Origin: JACQRW01 sp964371935
Lineage (GTDB): Bacteria; Patescibacteriota; Minisyncoccia; Sungbacterales; HO2-52-23
NCBI GenBank assembly: GCA_964371935.1
Contig: CAYJOT010000001.1
Coordinates: 41,495-105,494, forward strand
Direction of reading: 5' to 3'
DNA: 64,000 nt
The notes under the pieces are model-generated. The model did not search any database. It was not told where the DNA came from and was given only the letters and a program-made list of their open reading frames with translations. Shown here piece after piece: positions 49,563 through 58,398 of the stretch. The number at the start of each line of letters is the position of its first letter. The stretch's first letter is position 1. Position numbers and translations under genes: made by a program.

Positions 49563-52481
49563 TTACGCAACCCCCACCCACACTTTTTTTCCGTCCACCT
49601 CAATCTCCCGCTCGGCTTTGATCCGCCCACTGGCGGATTTCCCGCCGACCACGATAGTCTTGGCGTTGATGTCTTTTTGCAATTGCTTCTGCAAACGGCT
49701 CACCGCGTTTTCGATCGCCACATCTCCCGCAAACTGGCACCGGATCATGTCTTTGGGCTTGAGCCCCATGTCGCGCCGCATCTCCTGAATGTTGCGCGCC
49801 AGTTCGCGCACCATCCCCTCCTCGCGCAATTCAGGCGTCAGCGTCGTATCCAATCTCATCTCATCACCAAACACAATCTCTTTCACATTTACTTCATCTC
49901 TTATCAATTCCCGCAATACTTTTTGTAATTTGTAATTTATAATTTGTAATTTCGCCAGCGGCTGTCGCACTTTGATACCGGCCTCTGCCCGCAGTTTTAA
50001 CGCCTCGGTAACTATCATGCGCACCGTATCCATATCTTCCGCTAACTTTTCGCTTTGCGCTTTTCGCTTTGCGCTTTTCGGCCACTTCCGCAAATGTACG
50101 CTCTCTTCTTTCAATCCCATTTTTTTGCGAAGTCCATGATACACGGCGTCGGCAATAAACGGTGTAAAGGGCGCTGCAAGTTCTGCAAGCGACGCTAAAA
50201 CTTCCCCCATGGTTGCCGCGGCTTCGTTTTTTTCCTGTGCGCTCTCCGGATGCTGGAATCGCCGGCGCGAGCGGCGCACATACCATTGAGAAAAATCATT
50301 CACTGTAAACGTGTCAACCGCCCGTGCCGCGCCCACCAGATCATATGCGTCCAGATCACCCGTCACCTCCGCCACCAGCACATTCAATTTTGCGATGATC
50401 CATCGGTCAAGAATATTTTTTGATTTTGTGATTTGTGATTTGTGATTTGTGATTTTCGTGATGTAGGTGTCAAAAAACACAAAACTGTTCCAAAGCGTCG
50501 CGACAAATCCCCTCTGCCGCAATGCCACATCTTTTTCATCAAACCGCTTCTCATCGCCTGGCGCGTTGATGGTAAAAAAATACCACCGAAGCGCATCCAT
50601 GCCATATTTGTCGGCCATCTCCTGCGGCACCACGATATTGCCTTTGGACTTGGACATCTTCTCTCCATTGCCATCAAGCAAAATGCCCATAGAGATGACA
50701 TGTTTGTACGGCGCGGCGCGGCCAAGGAGTGTCGTGACATTCAGCATGCTGTAAAACCACCCGCGCGTCTGATCCACGCCCTCGCAAATGTAATCCGCCG
50801 GAAAAGCCAGTTTCTCTTTTTTGTTAAACGGATAGTGATTCTGCGCAAACGGCATGGCCCCGGAATCAAACCACACGTCCGCGACCTCCGGCACACGGTA
50901 CATTATTCCTGCGCACGACGCACATGAAAACGTGATCTCATCCACATACGGTCTATGCAAATTGATTTCTTTTTTTTCATCCTGTGGAAGCGCGCCCGCG
51001 CGTTGCTTCAGCTCATCAGTGGAACCGATCACTTCAATCTTACCACATTTCTCGCACTTCCATATCGGTAATGGCGTGCCCCAGTATCGCTCACGCGAAA
51101 AACACCAATCACGCACGTCGCGCAAAAACTCGCCAAATCTCCCATGTTTGAGATGCTCCGGCACCCAGTTTACTTTCTCGTTGTTCGCGATTAATTGCTT
51201 TTTGACCGCTGTGGTACGCACCCACCATGCCTTCCGCGCATAGTAGAGGAGCGCAGTTGAGCATCGCCAGCAATGCGGATATTCGTGCTGGTACGATTCT
51301 TGATGAAAAATCTTGTCGCCCAAAATCTCCAAAATCTCCTTTGTTGTCTCCGGCGCTTTCACGTGCAAACCCGACAGCACACCAAGTCCTTGAATAAATT
51401 TTCCATCTTCGGTCACGGTATGAAAAGTCGGCAGCCCAACTTTTTTTCCCAATTGATAATCATCCTCACCATACATCACCGCAGTATGCACCACACCGGT
51501 CCCTTCTTCAGCTGAAACAAAATCGGCCGGATAGATTTTGTAGGCGTTCTCCGATTTTTTGAATTCCGGCACATCAAAAAGCGGTTTATACTTTTTTCCA
51601 GAGAGTTCGTCTCCACCCATAAGAACATACTGCTGTCGATTTGCCTCTAACAGAGACCAAGCGAATGGATCTTTCCCTAAAATTGTATTGGGTTGTAAAG
51701 CTATTTTTTCAGCTAGGATATAAGTCTCGCCTTTTCTATTGGGTCCAACCTTAAGATATTGAAGGCCAGGATTCACCGCCAAAGCAACATTCCCAGGCAA
51801 AGTCCACGGAGTTGTTGTCCATGCCAATACATAAGTTCCGGGTTCATCCTGTAACTCAAATTTCGCGATAACAGCCGTGTCCGTATCTTCCTGATACCCA
51901 AGACCGACTTCGTGCGATGAAAGGCCGGTCTGGCACCGCGGACACCACGGGACTACCTTAAAATCTTCATAGAGCAGGCTCTTTTTCCAAAATTCTTTGA
52001 TAATCCACCATAGCGACTCTATATATGACGTCTCATAGGTAATGTATGGATGTTTCAAATCAACCCAAAATCCCATCCTCTCCGTAAGGTGTTCCCATAC
52101 TTCTTTATACTCCCACACGGATTTCTTCGCCTCAGCATTGAATTTTGCAATACCATAGTTTTCAATGTCGTGCTTGGTCTTGAACCCAAGTTTTTTCTCC
52201 ACCTGAATCTCCACCGGAAGCCCATGCGTGTCCCACCCGGCACGGCGCGGCACAGAAAACCCCTGCATGGTTTTGTAGCGCAATACCGCGTCTTTGAATG
52301 CGCGTGCTTCTACATGATGAATCCCAGGCATACCGTTGGCAGTCGGCGGCCCCTCGTAGAACACGAACGTTTTACCCTTCCGGTTCTTTGCGAGTGATTG
52401 CTCAAAAATCTTATGCTCATTCCAAAACGCCAAAATTTCCTCCTCCCGCTCCGGAATGGATTTTTTCTTTTCGTCAGCCAT
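49563..52481 (-). CDS. ileS: Isoleucyl-tRNA synthetase with word-repeat insertions
   Basis: A roughly 972-residue class I synthetase. Its HIGH-like sequence is PGIHHVEARAFKD near residue 54, the KMSKS motif is GEKMSKSKGNIV near residue 600, and the zinc-binding Cys in the middle (CEKCGKIEV, CASCAG) are seen. Three segments are low-complexity and are encoded by tandem words: ITNHKSQITKSKN, SAKRKAQSEKL and LQIINYKLQKV, in regions that tolerate insertion. The start (MADEKKKSIPERE) is at 52481. Confidence 0.95.
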   Translation of the reverse strand: MADEKKKSIPEREEEILAFWNEHKIFEQSLAKNRKGKTFVFYEGPPTANGMPGIHHVEARAFKDAVLRYKTMQGFSVPRRAGWDTHGLPVEIQVEKKLGFKTKHDIENYGIAKFNAEAKKSVWEYKEVWEHLTERMGFWVDLKHPYITYETSYIESLWWIIKEFWKKSLLYEDFKVVPWCPRCQTGLSSHEVGLGYQEDTDTAVIAKFELQDEPGTYVLAWTTTPWTLPGNVALAVNPGLQYLKVGPNRKGETYILAEKIALQPNTILGKDPFAWSLLEANRQQYVLMGGDELSGKKYKPLFDVPEFKKSENAYKIYPADFVSAEEGTGVVHTAVMYGEDDYQLGKKVGLPTFHTVTEDGKFIQGLGVLSGLHVKAPETTKEILEILGDKIFHQESYQHEYPHCWRCSTALLYYARKAWWVRTTAVKKQLIANNEKVNWVPEHLKHGRFGEFLRDVRDWCFSRERYWGTPLPIWKCEKCGKIEVIGSTDELKQRAGALPQDEKKEINLHRPYVDEITFSCASCAGIMYRVPEVADVWFDSGAMPFAQNHYPFNKKEKLAFPADYICEGVDQTRGWFYSMLNVTTLLGRAAPYKHVISMGILLDGNGEKMSKSKGNIVVPQEMADKYGMDALRWYFFTINAPGDEKRFDEKDVALRQRGFVATLWNSFVFFDTYITKITNHKSQITKSKNILDRWIIAKLNVLVAEVTGDLDAYDLVGAARAVDTFTVNDFSQWYVRRSRRRFQHPESAQEKNEAAATMGEVLASLAELAAPFTPFIADAVYHGLRKKMGLKEESVHLRKWPKSAKRKAQSEKLAEDMDTVRMIVTEALKLRAEAGIKVRQPLAKLQIINYKLQKVLRELIRDEVNVKEIVFGDEMRLDTTLTPELREEGMVRELARNIQEMRRDMGLKPKDMIRCQFAGDVAIENAVSRLQKQLQKDINAKTIVVGGKSASGRIKAEREIEVDGKKVWVGVA
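49920..49956. repeat. Tandem word repeat inside ileS (TAATTTG type)
   Basis: TTTTTGTAATTTGTAATTTA and TAATTTGTAATTT are tandem variants of a 7-nt word. They are read in frame as LQIINYKLQKV. The same word type fills intergenic spacers. Confidence 0.7.
50040..50085. repeat. Tandem word repeat inside ileS (CTTTTCG type)
   Basis: AACTTTTCGCTTTGCGCTTT and TCGCTTTGCGCTTTTCGG are near-tandem repeats of a 14-nt word. They encode SAKRKAQSEKL. Confidence 0.65.
50414..50459. repeat. Tandem word repeat inside ileS (TGATTTG type)
   Basis: TGTGATTTGTGATTTGTGAT and TTGTGATTTTCGTG are tandem 7-nt words, read as ITNHKSQITKSK. It lies in a connecting region of the protein. Confidence 0.75.
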
Positions 52482-52537
52482 AGTTTTCATAATACGCCAC
52501 AACCACCAAAAATCAAGCAAAACAAAAAGCGGGGCTT

Positions 52538-52744
52538 TTACCCTCGCCTCATCTCTTCTTCAAATGTCGCACTGACTAATTCTTTTACATCTCTCTGCTT
52601 CACAAGAAAATACCTCGCTTCCAGCCATCGCCACGCTTCTTGCATGGCCTCACGTTCGGGTTTCTCTTCAAAACTATTTGCGACAAAAAATTTCGCGAGC
52701 AATTCATGTGCAAGAAATTTGATAGTTTTGTCATCAATTCCCAT
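52538..52744 (-). CDS. Hypothetical 68-residue protein
   Basis: A small, mostly helical charged protein (MGIDDKTIKFLAHELLAKFF, then ANSFEEKPEREAMQEAWRWL). A good ribosome-binding GGAGG lies seven bases upstream of the ATG. No family was recognised. It is between ileS and argS. Confidence 0.55.
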   Translation of the reverse strand: MGIDDKTIKFLAHELLAKFFVANSFEEKPEREAMQEAWRWLEARYFLVKQRDVKELVSATFEEEMRRG

Positions 52745-52796
52745 TTGCTCCTCCTTCTTTTTCTCAAATCACCATAAGGAATCTACCCGGTATATA

Positions 52797-54611
52797 TCAC
52801 ATCTCTTCAGGGGCGTCAATGCCAAGGAGATACAATCCTTTTTTGAGCGTGGTGGAGGCGGCGAAAACTAATGCAAGAAGAAAATATTTTTTTTCATTGT
52901 CGGCCTCGGCAAGAATCGGCGTTGCGTGGTAGAGTTCGTTCGCGCGAATGGCAAGGTCGTAGAGATAGGCCGCGAGCACATGCGGAGACCAGATCGCGAG
53001 TCCGTCTTCAATTGCCTCGGGAAAGCGGAGAAGCGCGGCAACAAGGTTTCGCTCTACCGGGTCAAGCACTATCGTGTCATTCTGAGTGAAGCGAAGAATC
53101 TCATGCTGCCGTGAAAGAGATCCTGCACTGCGTTCAGGATGACCAGAATCAACTTTTCTTAAAATACTCTTCAATCGCGCGTGCGTATACTGGAGATACG
53201 GCCCGGTGTTTCCCTCAAACGAGAGTGCACGATTCCAGTCAAACGTAATATCAGATGTGCGGTGATGGGCAAGATCAAAGTATTTTAACGCGCCAAGCCC
53301 CACCATGGCCGCAATGTTGTCGGCACCAGGGAGCTCCGGATTTTTTTCTTCGATCACGGCTCGCGCGCGCTCTTGAGCCTCATCTAAAACTTTCTCAAGC
53401 GAGATCCCGCTCCCTGCGCGCGTGCTCATAGCCCCGCCTTCAGGCAGCTTTATAAAGCCGTACTCCACATGCTGGCTCATGCCAGAGACCCCGTCAAATC
53501 CCAAGAGTTCCGCGACCCGAAATACCTGCTTGAAATGGTGTGATTGGCGCACATCAACTACATACAAATTTTTCCAAAAATCCCAACGCTCTTTCCGATA
53601 CCGAATGGTTGCCAGATCACGCAACAGGTAGGTAGATGCGCCATCTGATTTTATCAGCACCGCATCATCCAGCCCCTCGCTTGTCAGATCAACGATCACC
53701 GCGCCATCATCAGTTTTTTTAGCAATATTTTTTTCCAAAGCAAGTTGTACGATAGGCGCCATTTTGTCCTCATAAAAACTCTCGCCCCGATGTTCGTCAA
53801 AAGGAAGCAGCCCGAGCCGGTTGGCTGCCTCAAGTAATTTTTGCATCGAAATCGCTACCATCCATTTCCAGATTCTCCGATTTTCAACATCCCCCTGCTC
53901 AAGTTTTGCGAATTCCTGCTTGGCATGCTCGCGGCGCAACGGATATTCTTTTATCCGTGCGTTTTCAGCCAAATATATTTCCTCAAGTTCGCCAAAAGGA
54001 TCTTCCGTAATCTTTTTGGTGTGCAGATCAGCCCCGGCTTCTTTATATCCCAGCAACAAAATTCCAAATTGCGTTCCCCAATCGCCGACATGGGTATCAG
54101 ATACCGCATGATACCCCTGCGACAAGAGCATGCGCTTGAGCGCGTCTCCGATAATTGCCGAGCGTATGTGGCCGATATGTGGCCTCTTAGTGATATTAAG
54201 CGCAAAATATTCAACTATCACGGTCTTGCCCTTGCCAATTTTGCTTTCACCGAACTTTTCAGGATCCTCAATCACCCGCTGAAGCAGTTCAAATAATTTT
54301 TGATCGGCAACAAAAAAATTGAGAAACCCCGGCGGTGCGGCCTCGACTCGAGCAAATATGTTTGAGCCGGAGAGCTTCTCCGCGAGTTGCTGTGCGATCT
54401 CCGTGGGATTTTGTTTGAGTGGCCGGGAAAGCAACAGAGCAATGTTGCTCGCATAATCCCCATGCTCGTGCTGTTCCGGCACCGCAACTTCAATTGGTAA
54501 AGCCGCCGTCAGCCCGCCTGCCTGCCAGTAGGCCAGGCCGGCAGACATGGCCTCAGGATAGAGCGCAGTGACCGCACCTTGAATCTGTTTTTGAATTTCT
54601 GATCGAAGCAT
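52797..54611 (-). CDS. argS: Arginyl-tRNA synthetase with an in-frame palindrome
   Basis: A 604-residue class I synthetase. The HIGH motif appears in KRPHIGHIRSAIIGD, and the C-terminal anticodon domain includes YLYDLAIRANELYHATPIL. A segment reading HPERSAGSLSRQHEILRF, then TQND, near residue 493 is encoded by a GTCATCCTGA-type palindrome inserted in frame in the linker to the anticodon domain. The N-terminal additional domain (residues 1-110) is normal. Confidence 0.95.
   Translation of the reverse strand: MLRSEIQKQIQGAVTALYPEAMSAGLAYWQAGGLTAALPIEVAVPEQHEHGDYASNIALLLSRPLKQNPTEIAQQLAEKLSGSNIFARVEAAPPGFLNFFVADQKLFELLQRVIEDPEKFGESKIGKGKTVIVEYFALNITKRPHIGHIRSAIIGDALKRMLLSQGYHAVSDTHVGDWGTQFGILLLGYKEAGADLHTKKITEDPFGELEEIYLAENARIKEYPLRREHAKQEFAKLEQGDVENRRIWKWMVAISMQKLLEAANRLGLLPFDEHRGESFYEDKMAPIVQLALEKNIAKKTDDGAVIVDLTSEGLDDAVLIKSDGASTYLLRDLATIRYRKERWDFWKNLYVVDVRQSHHFKQVFRVAELLGFDGVSGMSQHVEYGFIKLPEGGAMSTRAGSGISLEKVLDEAQERARAVIEEKNPELPGADNIAAMVGLGALKYFDLAHHRTSDITFDWNRALSFEGNTGPYLQYTHARLKSILRKVDSGHPERSAGSLSRQHEILRFTQNDTIVLDPVERNLVAALLRFPEAIEDGLAIWSPHVLAAYLYDLAIRANELYHATPILAEADNEKKYFLLALVFAASTTLKKGLYLLGIDAPEEM
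53076..53143. repeat. GTCATCCTGA-type palindrome, copy 3 (inside argS)
   Basis: Begins GTCATTCTGAGTGAAGCGAA and ends CTGCACTGCGTTCAGGATGAC. It is read in frame as the inserted segment of ArgS. The ends match the other copies as inverted arms. Confidence 0.9.
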
Positions 54612-54624
54612 GCACCCACTCTAC

Positions 54625-54661
54625 CAAAAAAGGACAAAAAGAAAAGGGTCTCAGAGACCCT
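54625..54661 (-). terminator. Rho-independent terminator
   Basis: On the minus strand, AGGGTCTCTGAGACCCT is followed by TTTTCTTTTTG. It ends the transcript of the 121-residue hypothetical gene before argS. Confidence 0.85.
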
Positions 54662-54677
54662 ATCGTGGGGATTACCA

Positions 54678-55043
54678 TCAGTTGAGTTTTGCCTGCTGCT
54701 CGGCGAGAATGGTTTGTTTCAATGCTTCGATAATACCCGATACCAATTTAGGCTCCATCTCCTTATTGGCATACTCTTCCGCATAAAATGATCGCACCAA
54801 AATATGTTTTACCATGACTAGTGCAGAGTCCGGACAGTCCCTTGTCCACAACAATGCAATATAGGGCGTACCATCATCCATCACGTCACCCATCAAAGTC
54901 ATACTATGTCCTTCCTGAGCAAGGTCTTGCGAGACACGAGCGCACCATACATCAAAAAAAGAAAGGGCATTGTCCATGTCTGCCTCTGTTTTCATGATCC
55001 AGATACATCCAAAAAGTGGTAGGGTGTGCCTATCACCTGCCAT
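54678..55043 (-). CDS. Hypothetical 121-residue protein
   Basis: A soluble protein starting MAGDRHTLPLFGCIWIMKTE. A strong GGAGG lies seven bases upstream. It has two Cys and a helical C-terminus (GIIEALKQTILAEQQAKLN). No family was recognised. It is followed by a clear terminator, so it is a separate transcript. Confidence 0.6.
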   Translation of the reverse strand: MAGDRHTLPLFGCIWIMKTEADMDNALSFFDVWCARVSQDLAQEGHSMTLMGDVMDDGTPYIALLWTRDCPDSALVMVKHILVRSFYAEEYANKEMEPKLVSGIIEALKQTILAEQQAKLN

Positions 55044-55102
55044 GAGTTTACCTCCTTTTGAGCTTTTTTATGTACTCCTCCCACTATACCACACTTTCGA
55101 AA

Positions 55103-55933
55103 TTACCGAAACTCGTACACGATCGTAACGTTCGCAGTCACCTCCTGCTCGCCGGGCTGGACTTGCGGACCCGGAGCGGCCGGAGATGCCTCCATTCTTG
55201 CCCCAAGCCCGTTGACCATGTATGGCTGCGGGTAATTGGCGCTCTCGTCGGTATATGCCACGATTTTTTTCAGGCGCACGCCAAGGTCGTTAGCCAGGGT
55301 TTGTGCTTTTACCATGGCGTTATCAATGGCCTTTTTCCGGGCGGCGGCGCGCGCGACTTCCGGATCATCCACTTTAAAAGTAAGAGAACCAACCTCATTT
55401 GTGCCTGCCGATACTACGCCGCTTAAAAGATCATCCGCTTTAGCAAGATCGCGCACCTTGATCTGGATGGTTTGCCGCACCTGGTACGATGTGATTTCCG
55501 GTGGACGGACAGTCGTCACCGGACACGGCCCCGGAAACACGCACGGCAACGGCGGATATGAAGATGAGTATTGTGGATAGATATTATATTCAGTGGTCTT
55601 GATGTCTTTTTCATCAACCCCCTGTTTTTTAAGAAAATCAACAATGGTGTTGGATTTTCTCGTGTTCTCTGCCTGTGCGTCTTTTACTTTGGCCGCCTGC
55701 GTAACCACGCTTGCCGTAAACACCGCAACATCCGGCTTCACTGTTGTCTTGCCCTCACCCGCTACCGCAAGCTGGCGCGGCAATTCGCCCGCGGGCCGCG
55801 TATGCCCCAGCTTCAACGCTGACACGCCAAAATAGAGAATCAGCACAAGCACGAACAGATTCAGCAGGATCACAAACTGATTGCGCCCCCGCTCCCCCAA
55901 AAACTGCTCGAATTTTTGTATGTTTTCGTTCAT
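55103..55933 (-). CDS. SIMPL-domain (DUF541) membrane-anchored protein
   Basis: A 276-residue protein with an N-terminal transmembrane segment (residues 18-36) and an extracytoplasmic SIMPL domain: VAGEGKTTVKPDVAVFTASV, then KDIKTTEYNIYPQYSS. The family forms ring-like assemblies of unclear function and is often linked to oxidative stress. The C-terminus AASPAAPGPQVQPGEQEVTA is typical. Confidence 0.9.
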   Translation of the reverse strand: MNENIQKFEQFLGERGRNQFVILLNLFVLVLILYFGVSALKLGHTRPAGELPRQLAVAGEGKTTVKPDVAVFTASVVTQAAKVKDAQAENTRKSNTIVDFLKKQGVDEKDIKTTEYNIYPQYSSSYPPLPCVFPGPCPVTTVRPPEITSYQVRQTIQIKVRDLAKADDLLSGVVSAGTNEVGSLTFKVDDPEVARAAARKKAIDNAMVKAQTLANDLGVRLKKIVAYTDESANYPQPYMVNGLGARMEASPAAPGPQVQPGEQEVTANVTIVYEFR

Positions 55934-55983
55934 AGGAAAATATATTAGGAGAAAACCAAAAAATATGCTAAAATAAGCATAGC

Positions 55984-56433
55984 ATGAATGAACTTTCTGT
56001 CAACCGCCGGGCGCATTTTGACTACTCAATCCTCGAGACCTACGAGGCCGGATTGGCGTTGACCGGATTTGAGGCAAAGGCGGCCAAAGCCGGGCGCATG
56101 AGTTTGACTGGTGCGTTTGTGGTCACGAGGGACAATGAGGCATGGCTGCTCAATGCAACGATCTCGCCGTACCAGCCCAAAAATACACCGCCAAATTACG
56201 ATCCTGAACAATCGCGCCGGCTTCTTCTGCACCGCTCGGAAATCAAGGAATTGATTGGGAAAACCAGCCAGAGCGGTTTGACAATTATCCCATTACGGGT
56301 GTATACTTCGCACAATCGCGTGAAGATAGTGATCGGGCTTGCCCGCCACAAAAAGCAGGGTGACAAGCGCGAAACCATCAAAAAACGCGAAGCGCAAAAA
56401 GAGATCGGACGCGCATTAAAAAATAGGGGGTGA
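55984..56433 (+). CDS. smpB: SsrA-binding protein SmpB
   Basis: A 149-residue SmpB that carries tmRNA to stalled ribosomes. It starts MNELSVNRRAHFDYSILETY, and contains YEAGLALTGFEAKAAKAGRM and a basic tail GDKRETIKKREAQKEIG. Its last eight nucleotides, including the stop, overlap the start of the tmRNA gene. Confidence 0.95.
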   Translation: MNELSVNRRAHFDYSILETYEAGLALTGFEAKAAKAGRMSLTGAFVVTRDNEAWLLNATISPYQPKNTPPNYDPEQSRRLLLHRSEIKELIGKTSQSGLTIIPLRVYTSHNRVKIVIGLARHKKQGDKRETIKKREAQKEIGRALKNRG

Positions 56434-56796
56434 CGGGATTCGACGGATTTTTGAACGCACAAAATCAGGTTGGAGACGCGCGGTTTCTCCATAAACCGTC
56501 CGCGCAACACATAAGTGCAAACTTATTGACGAAAGCACGAGATTCGCTCGTAGCCATTTTTGGCAACAGCGCTCTTGCTCCCGCATACGCCTAAGTAATT
56601 AGGCGCGTGCCATCGGCCTCTTGACGCTCGTAGGAGAGATCACCGGTGTCATACATCGAGCTTGGCGATTCCGATTGTTCGATACGAATCGCGACATTAT
56701 CGGACAAACCCGTTGAGCCGCAAGGCAAGACAAAACCTGTACATAAGTTTTTTGCCGGAAAAAGTTCGGACACCGGTTCAACTCCGGTCATCTCCA
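56426..56796 (+). ncRNA. ssrA: tmRNA
   Basis: The ends form a 7-bp acceptor stem (GGGGGTG at 56426 and CATCTCC at 56789-56795), with the GGGATTCGACG start and a T-arm ACCGG-TTCAACT-CCGGT. The tag reading frame begins with GCA at 56536 and reads ARDSLVAIFGNSALAPAYA with a TAA stop at 56593. CCA is not encoded. It directly follows, and overlaps, smpB. Together they rescue stalled ribosomes. Confidence 0.95.
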
Positions 56797-56900
56797 TCGC
56801 GTCAAACGCGATTTATCGCGGTGGACGAGATGAGCCACGTCTGATCGCGTCTGACGCGACTGACGTGGCCACTCGTACCACAATATACAATAATATAAGC

Positions 56901-57176
56901 GTGTTTTATGTCTATATTTTATTTTCAAAAAAGGATCATGGTCTTTATATCGGCTTTACTAAAGATTTAAAGCAAAGGTTCAAGCAACACACTGCGGGTC
57001 AAGTGCGATCTACAAAATACAGGAATCCGCTCCTTTTAATTCATTACGAAAGTTTCTTATTAAAAGAGGACGCGACTGCACGAGAAGAATATCTCAAAAG
57101 TGGGTACGGTAGAGAACAGTTGAAGTCACAACTCAAACAACTTTTTATGAAACTCAAAGTAAGGTGGCTAAAATAA
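56901..57176 (+). CDS. GIY-YIG-domain nuclease-like protein
   Basis: A 91-residue protein starting GTG (VFYVYILFSKKDHGLYIGFT) with the GIY-YIG pattern in YVYILFSKKDHGLYIGFTKD and the downstream Arg in DLKQRFKQH. Stand-alone small members of the URI/YhbQ type are common. It is the first gene after tmRNA. Substrate unknown. Confidence 0.85.
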   Translation: MFYVYILFSKKDHGLYIGFTKDLKQRFKQHTAGQVRSTKYRNPLLLIHYESFLLKEDATAREEYLKSGYGREQLKSQLKQLFMKLKVRWLK

Positions 57177-57304
57177 ACGAACTGGGCTATAAATTATTTT
57201 CTATGAAACCACTCCTTCCTATTTCCACAGTATTACTTTTTCTCATTCATAGAAAATGAAAAAAATTTGCGCTATACGGAGGATTAATAGGAGCGGCTGT
57301 CGGG

Positions 57305-57529
57305 TTGTTTGAGCTTTTTATCGTTGCCCCCACTCTCCCCACTGCGGTAGTTCTTTTTCTTTATTATTTTTCGTGGGCATTTGCTATAGATATACTTGTT
57401 CGATACATTCCTGGTGATACTGCTATGGGCATTGGGTTTTTTCTCATGCCCATAATCTCTGCGGTAGCATTTAGTATATACGGCATTATCATCGGCGTGG
57501 TACTACGCATACTCCGTAACCAGCAATAA
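57305..57529 (+). CDS. Small membrane protein, probable frameshift at the start
   Basis: A 74-residue frame with two or three hydrophobic segments (VAPTLPTAVVLFLYYFSWAF and FFLMPIISAVAFSIYGIIIG). The likely true start is MKKFALYGGLIGAAVG at 57257, but it requires one A fewer in a run of seven A. The frame may be a real gene with a frameshift in the poly-A run or a sequencing error. Function unknown. Confidence 0.45.
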   Translation: MFELFIVAPTLPTAVVLFLYYFSWAFAIDILVRYIPGDTAMGIGFFLMPIISAVAFSIYGIIIGVVLRILRNQQ

Positions 57530-57680
57530 ATAATTTCAGGATTTTTTGTCAACGCACAAACAGAGATGCATGAGCTTATATAACTAAGAGGTTGTAACAT
57601 TCTCCCCTCATAAGATGAGCAAATATGCTGATTACGGCTAATTTGTTCTCTGTCATCATATCTGATATCATAGAGATAAT

Positions 57681-58052
57681 ATGTCCCTCCATCGGAAAAA
57701 GTATCAGAATGCCATTTTGTACTTGTGCCAGCAGTTGAAGGGCGAAGTGCGGGGCAAGAAAAAGCTGGCGAAATTGCTGTATTTCGCGGATTTTGATTTT
57801 TATGAAAAATATCAGAAATCTATTACGGGCGATGTGTATCGCGCCCTTCCTATGGGGCCTGTGCCAAGCGCGTTAGAAGAGATCACCGAAGAGATGAGAA
57901 AGAAAAAAACACTTGCTATTGAGCATATTGAGGAACATAAGGGATATAATCCGACAGAAGTATTTCGTTGTATAGCAGAGCCGGATGTGTCCGTCTTTGA
58001 TGTAAAAGAAAAAAGATGCTCGATAGGGTCGTTCTCAAATACGGAAACCTGA
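57681..58052 (+). pseudogene. Panacea-domain (DUF4065) antitoxin, frameshifted
   Basis: The first 110 residues fit the Panacea domain: GKKKLAKLLYFADFDFYEKY, then GPVPSALEEITEEM. After about 58015 the right frame is lost; the continuation (DRVVLKYGNLTGKQLEELSH, ending at 58171) lies in another frame. The gene is broken by a shift in an A-rich run. An intact protein would be about 163 residues. Panacea proteins act as antitoxins for various toxins; the adjacent short toxin is truncated. Confidence 0.75.
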
Positions 58053-58167
58053 CGGGCAAACAGCTGGAAGAATTGTCTCATGCGGAGGCGCCCTATACTG
58101 CCGCACAGCCATACCAAGAAGTGCCGTATGAGTTTACGTATTATCGCGGCACGGATTTCAGCGACTT

Positions 58168-58266
58168 ATGATAACATTTTCGTACCACGACGGTTTTGAG
58201 AAAGAAATCGCCGCTCTAGAAAAGCGGCGCTCGCATTGTTCTTTTATGCATCTCATCGCATATTGA
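58168..58266 (+). pseudogene. Truncated toxin-like remnant after Panacea
   Basis: A 32-residue frame starting at an ATG that overlaps the Panacea stop by 4 nt: MITFSYHDGFEKEIAALEKR. It resembles the start of RelE-like toxins but ends far too early. The cassette is decayed on both genes. Confidence 0.45.
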
Positions 58267-58330
58267 TAATTATAATGACGAGCACATGAATCGTCTCACC
58301 ATGTCGCGGGTGTCGGACTTCTCTTGATCA

Positions 58331-58359
58331 TTGACTTTCTTCCCCCTATCATGTATAGT
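58331..58359 (+). promoter_or_regulatory. Sigma-70-type promoter for infC
   Basis: TTGACT at 58331-58336, a 17-nt spacer and TATAGT at 58354-58359. It is the likely promoter of infC-rpmI-rplT. Confidence 0.7.
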
Positions 58360-58398
58360 CCCGTATGTAAGGTAAAATCAATTTAAACTTTTTTTACT

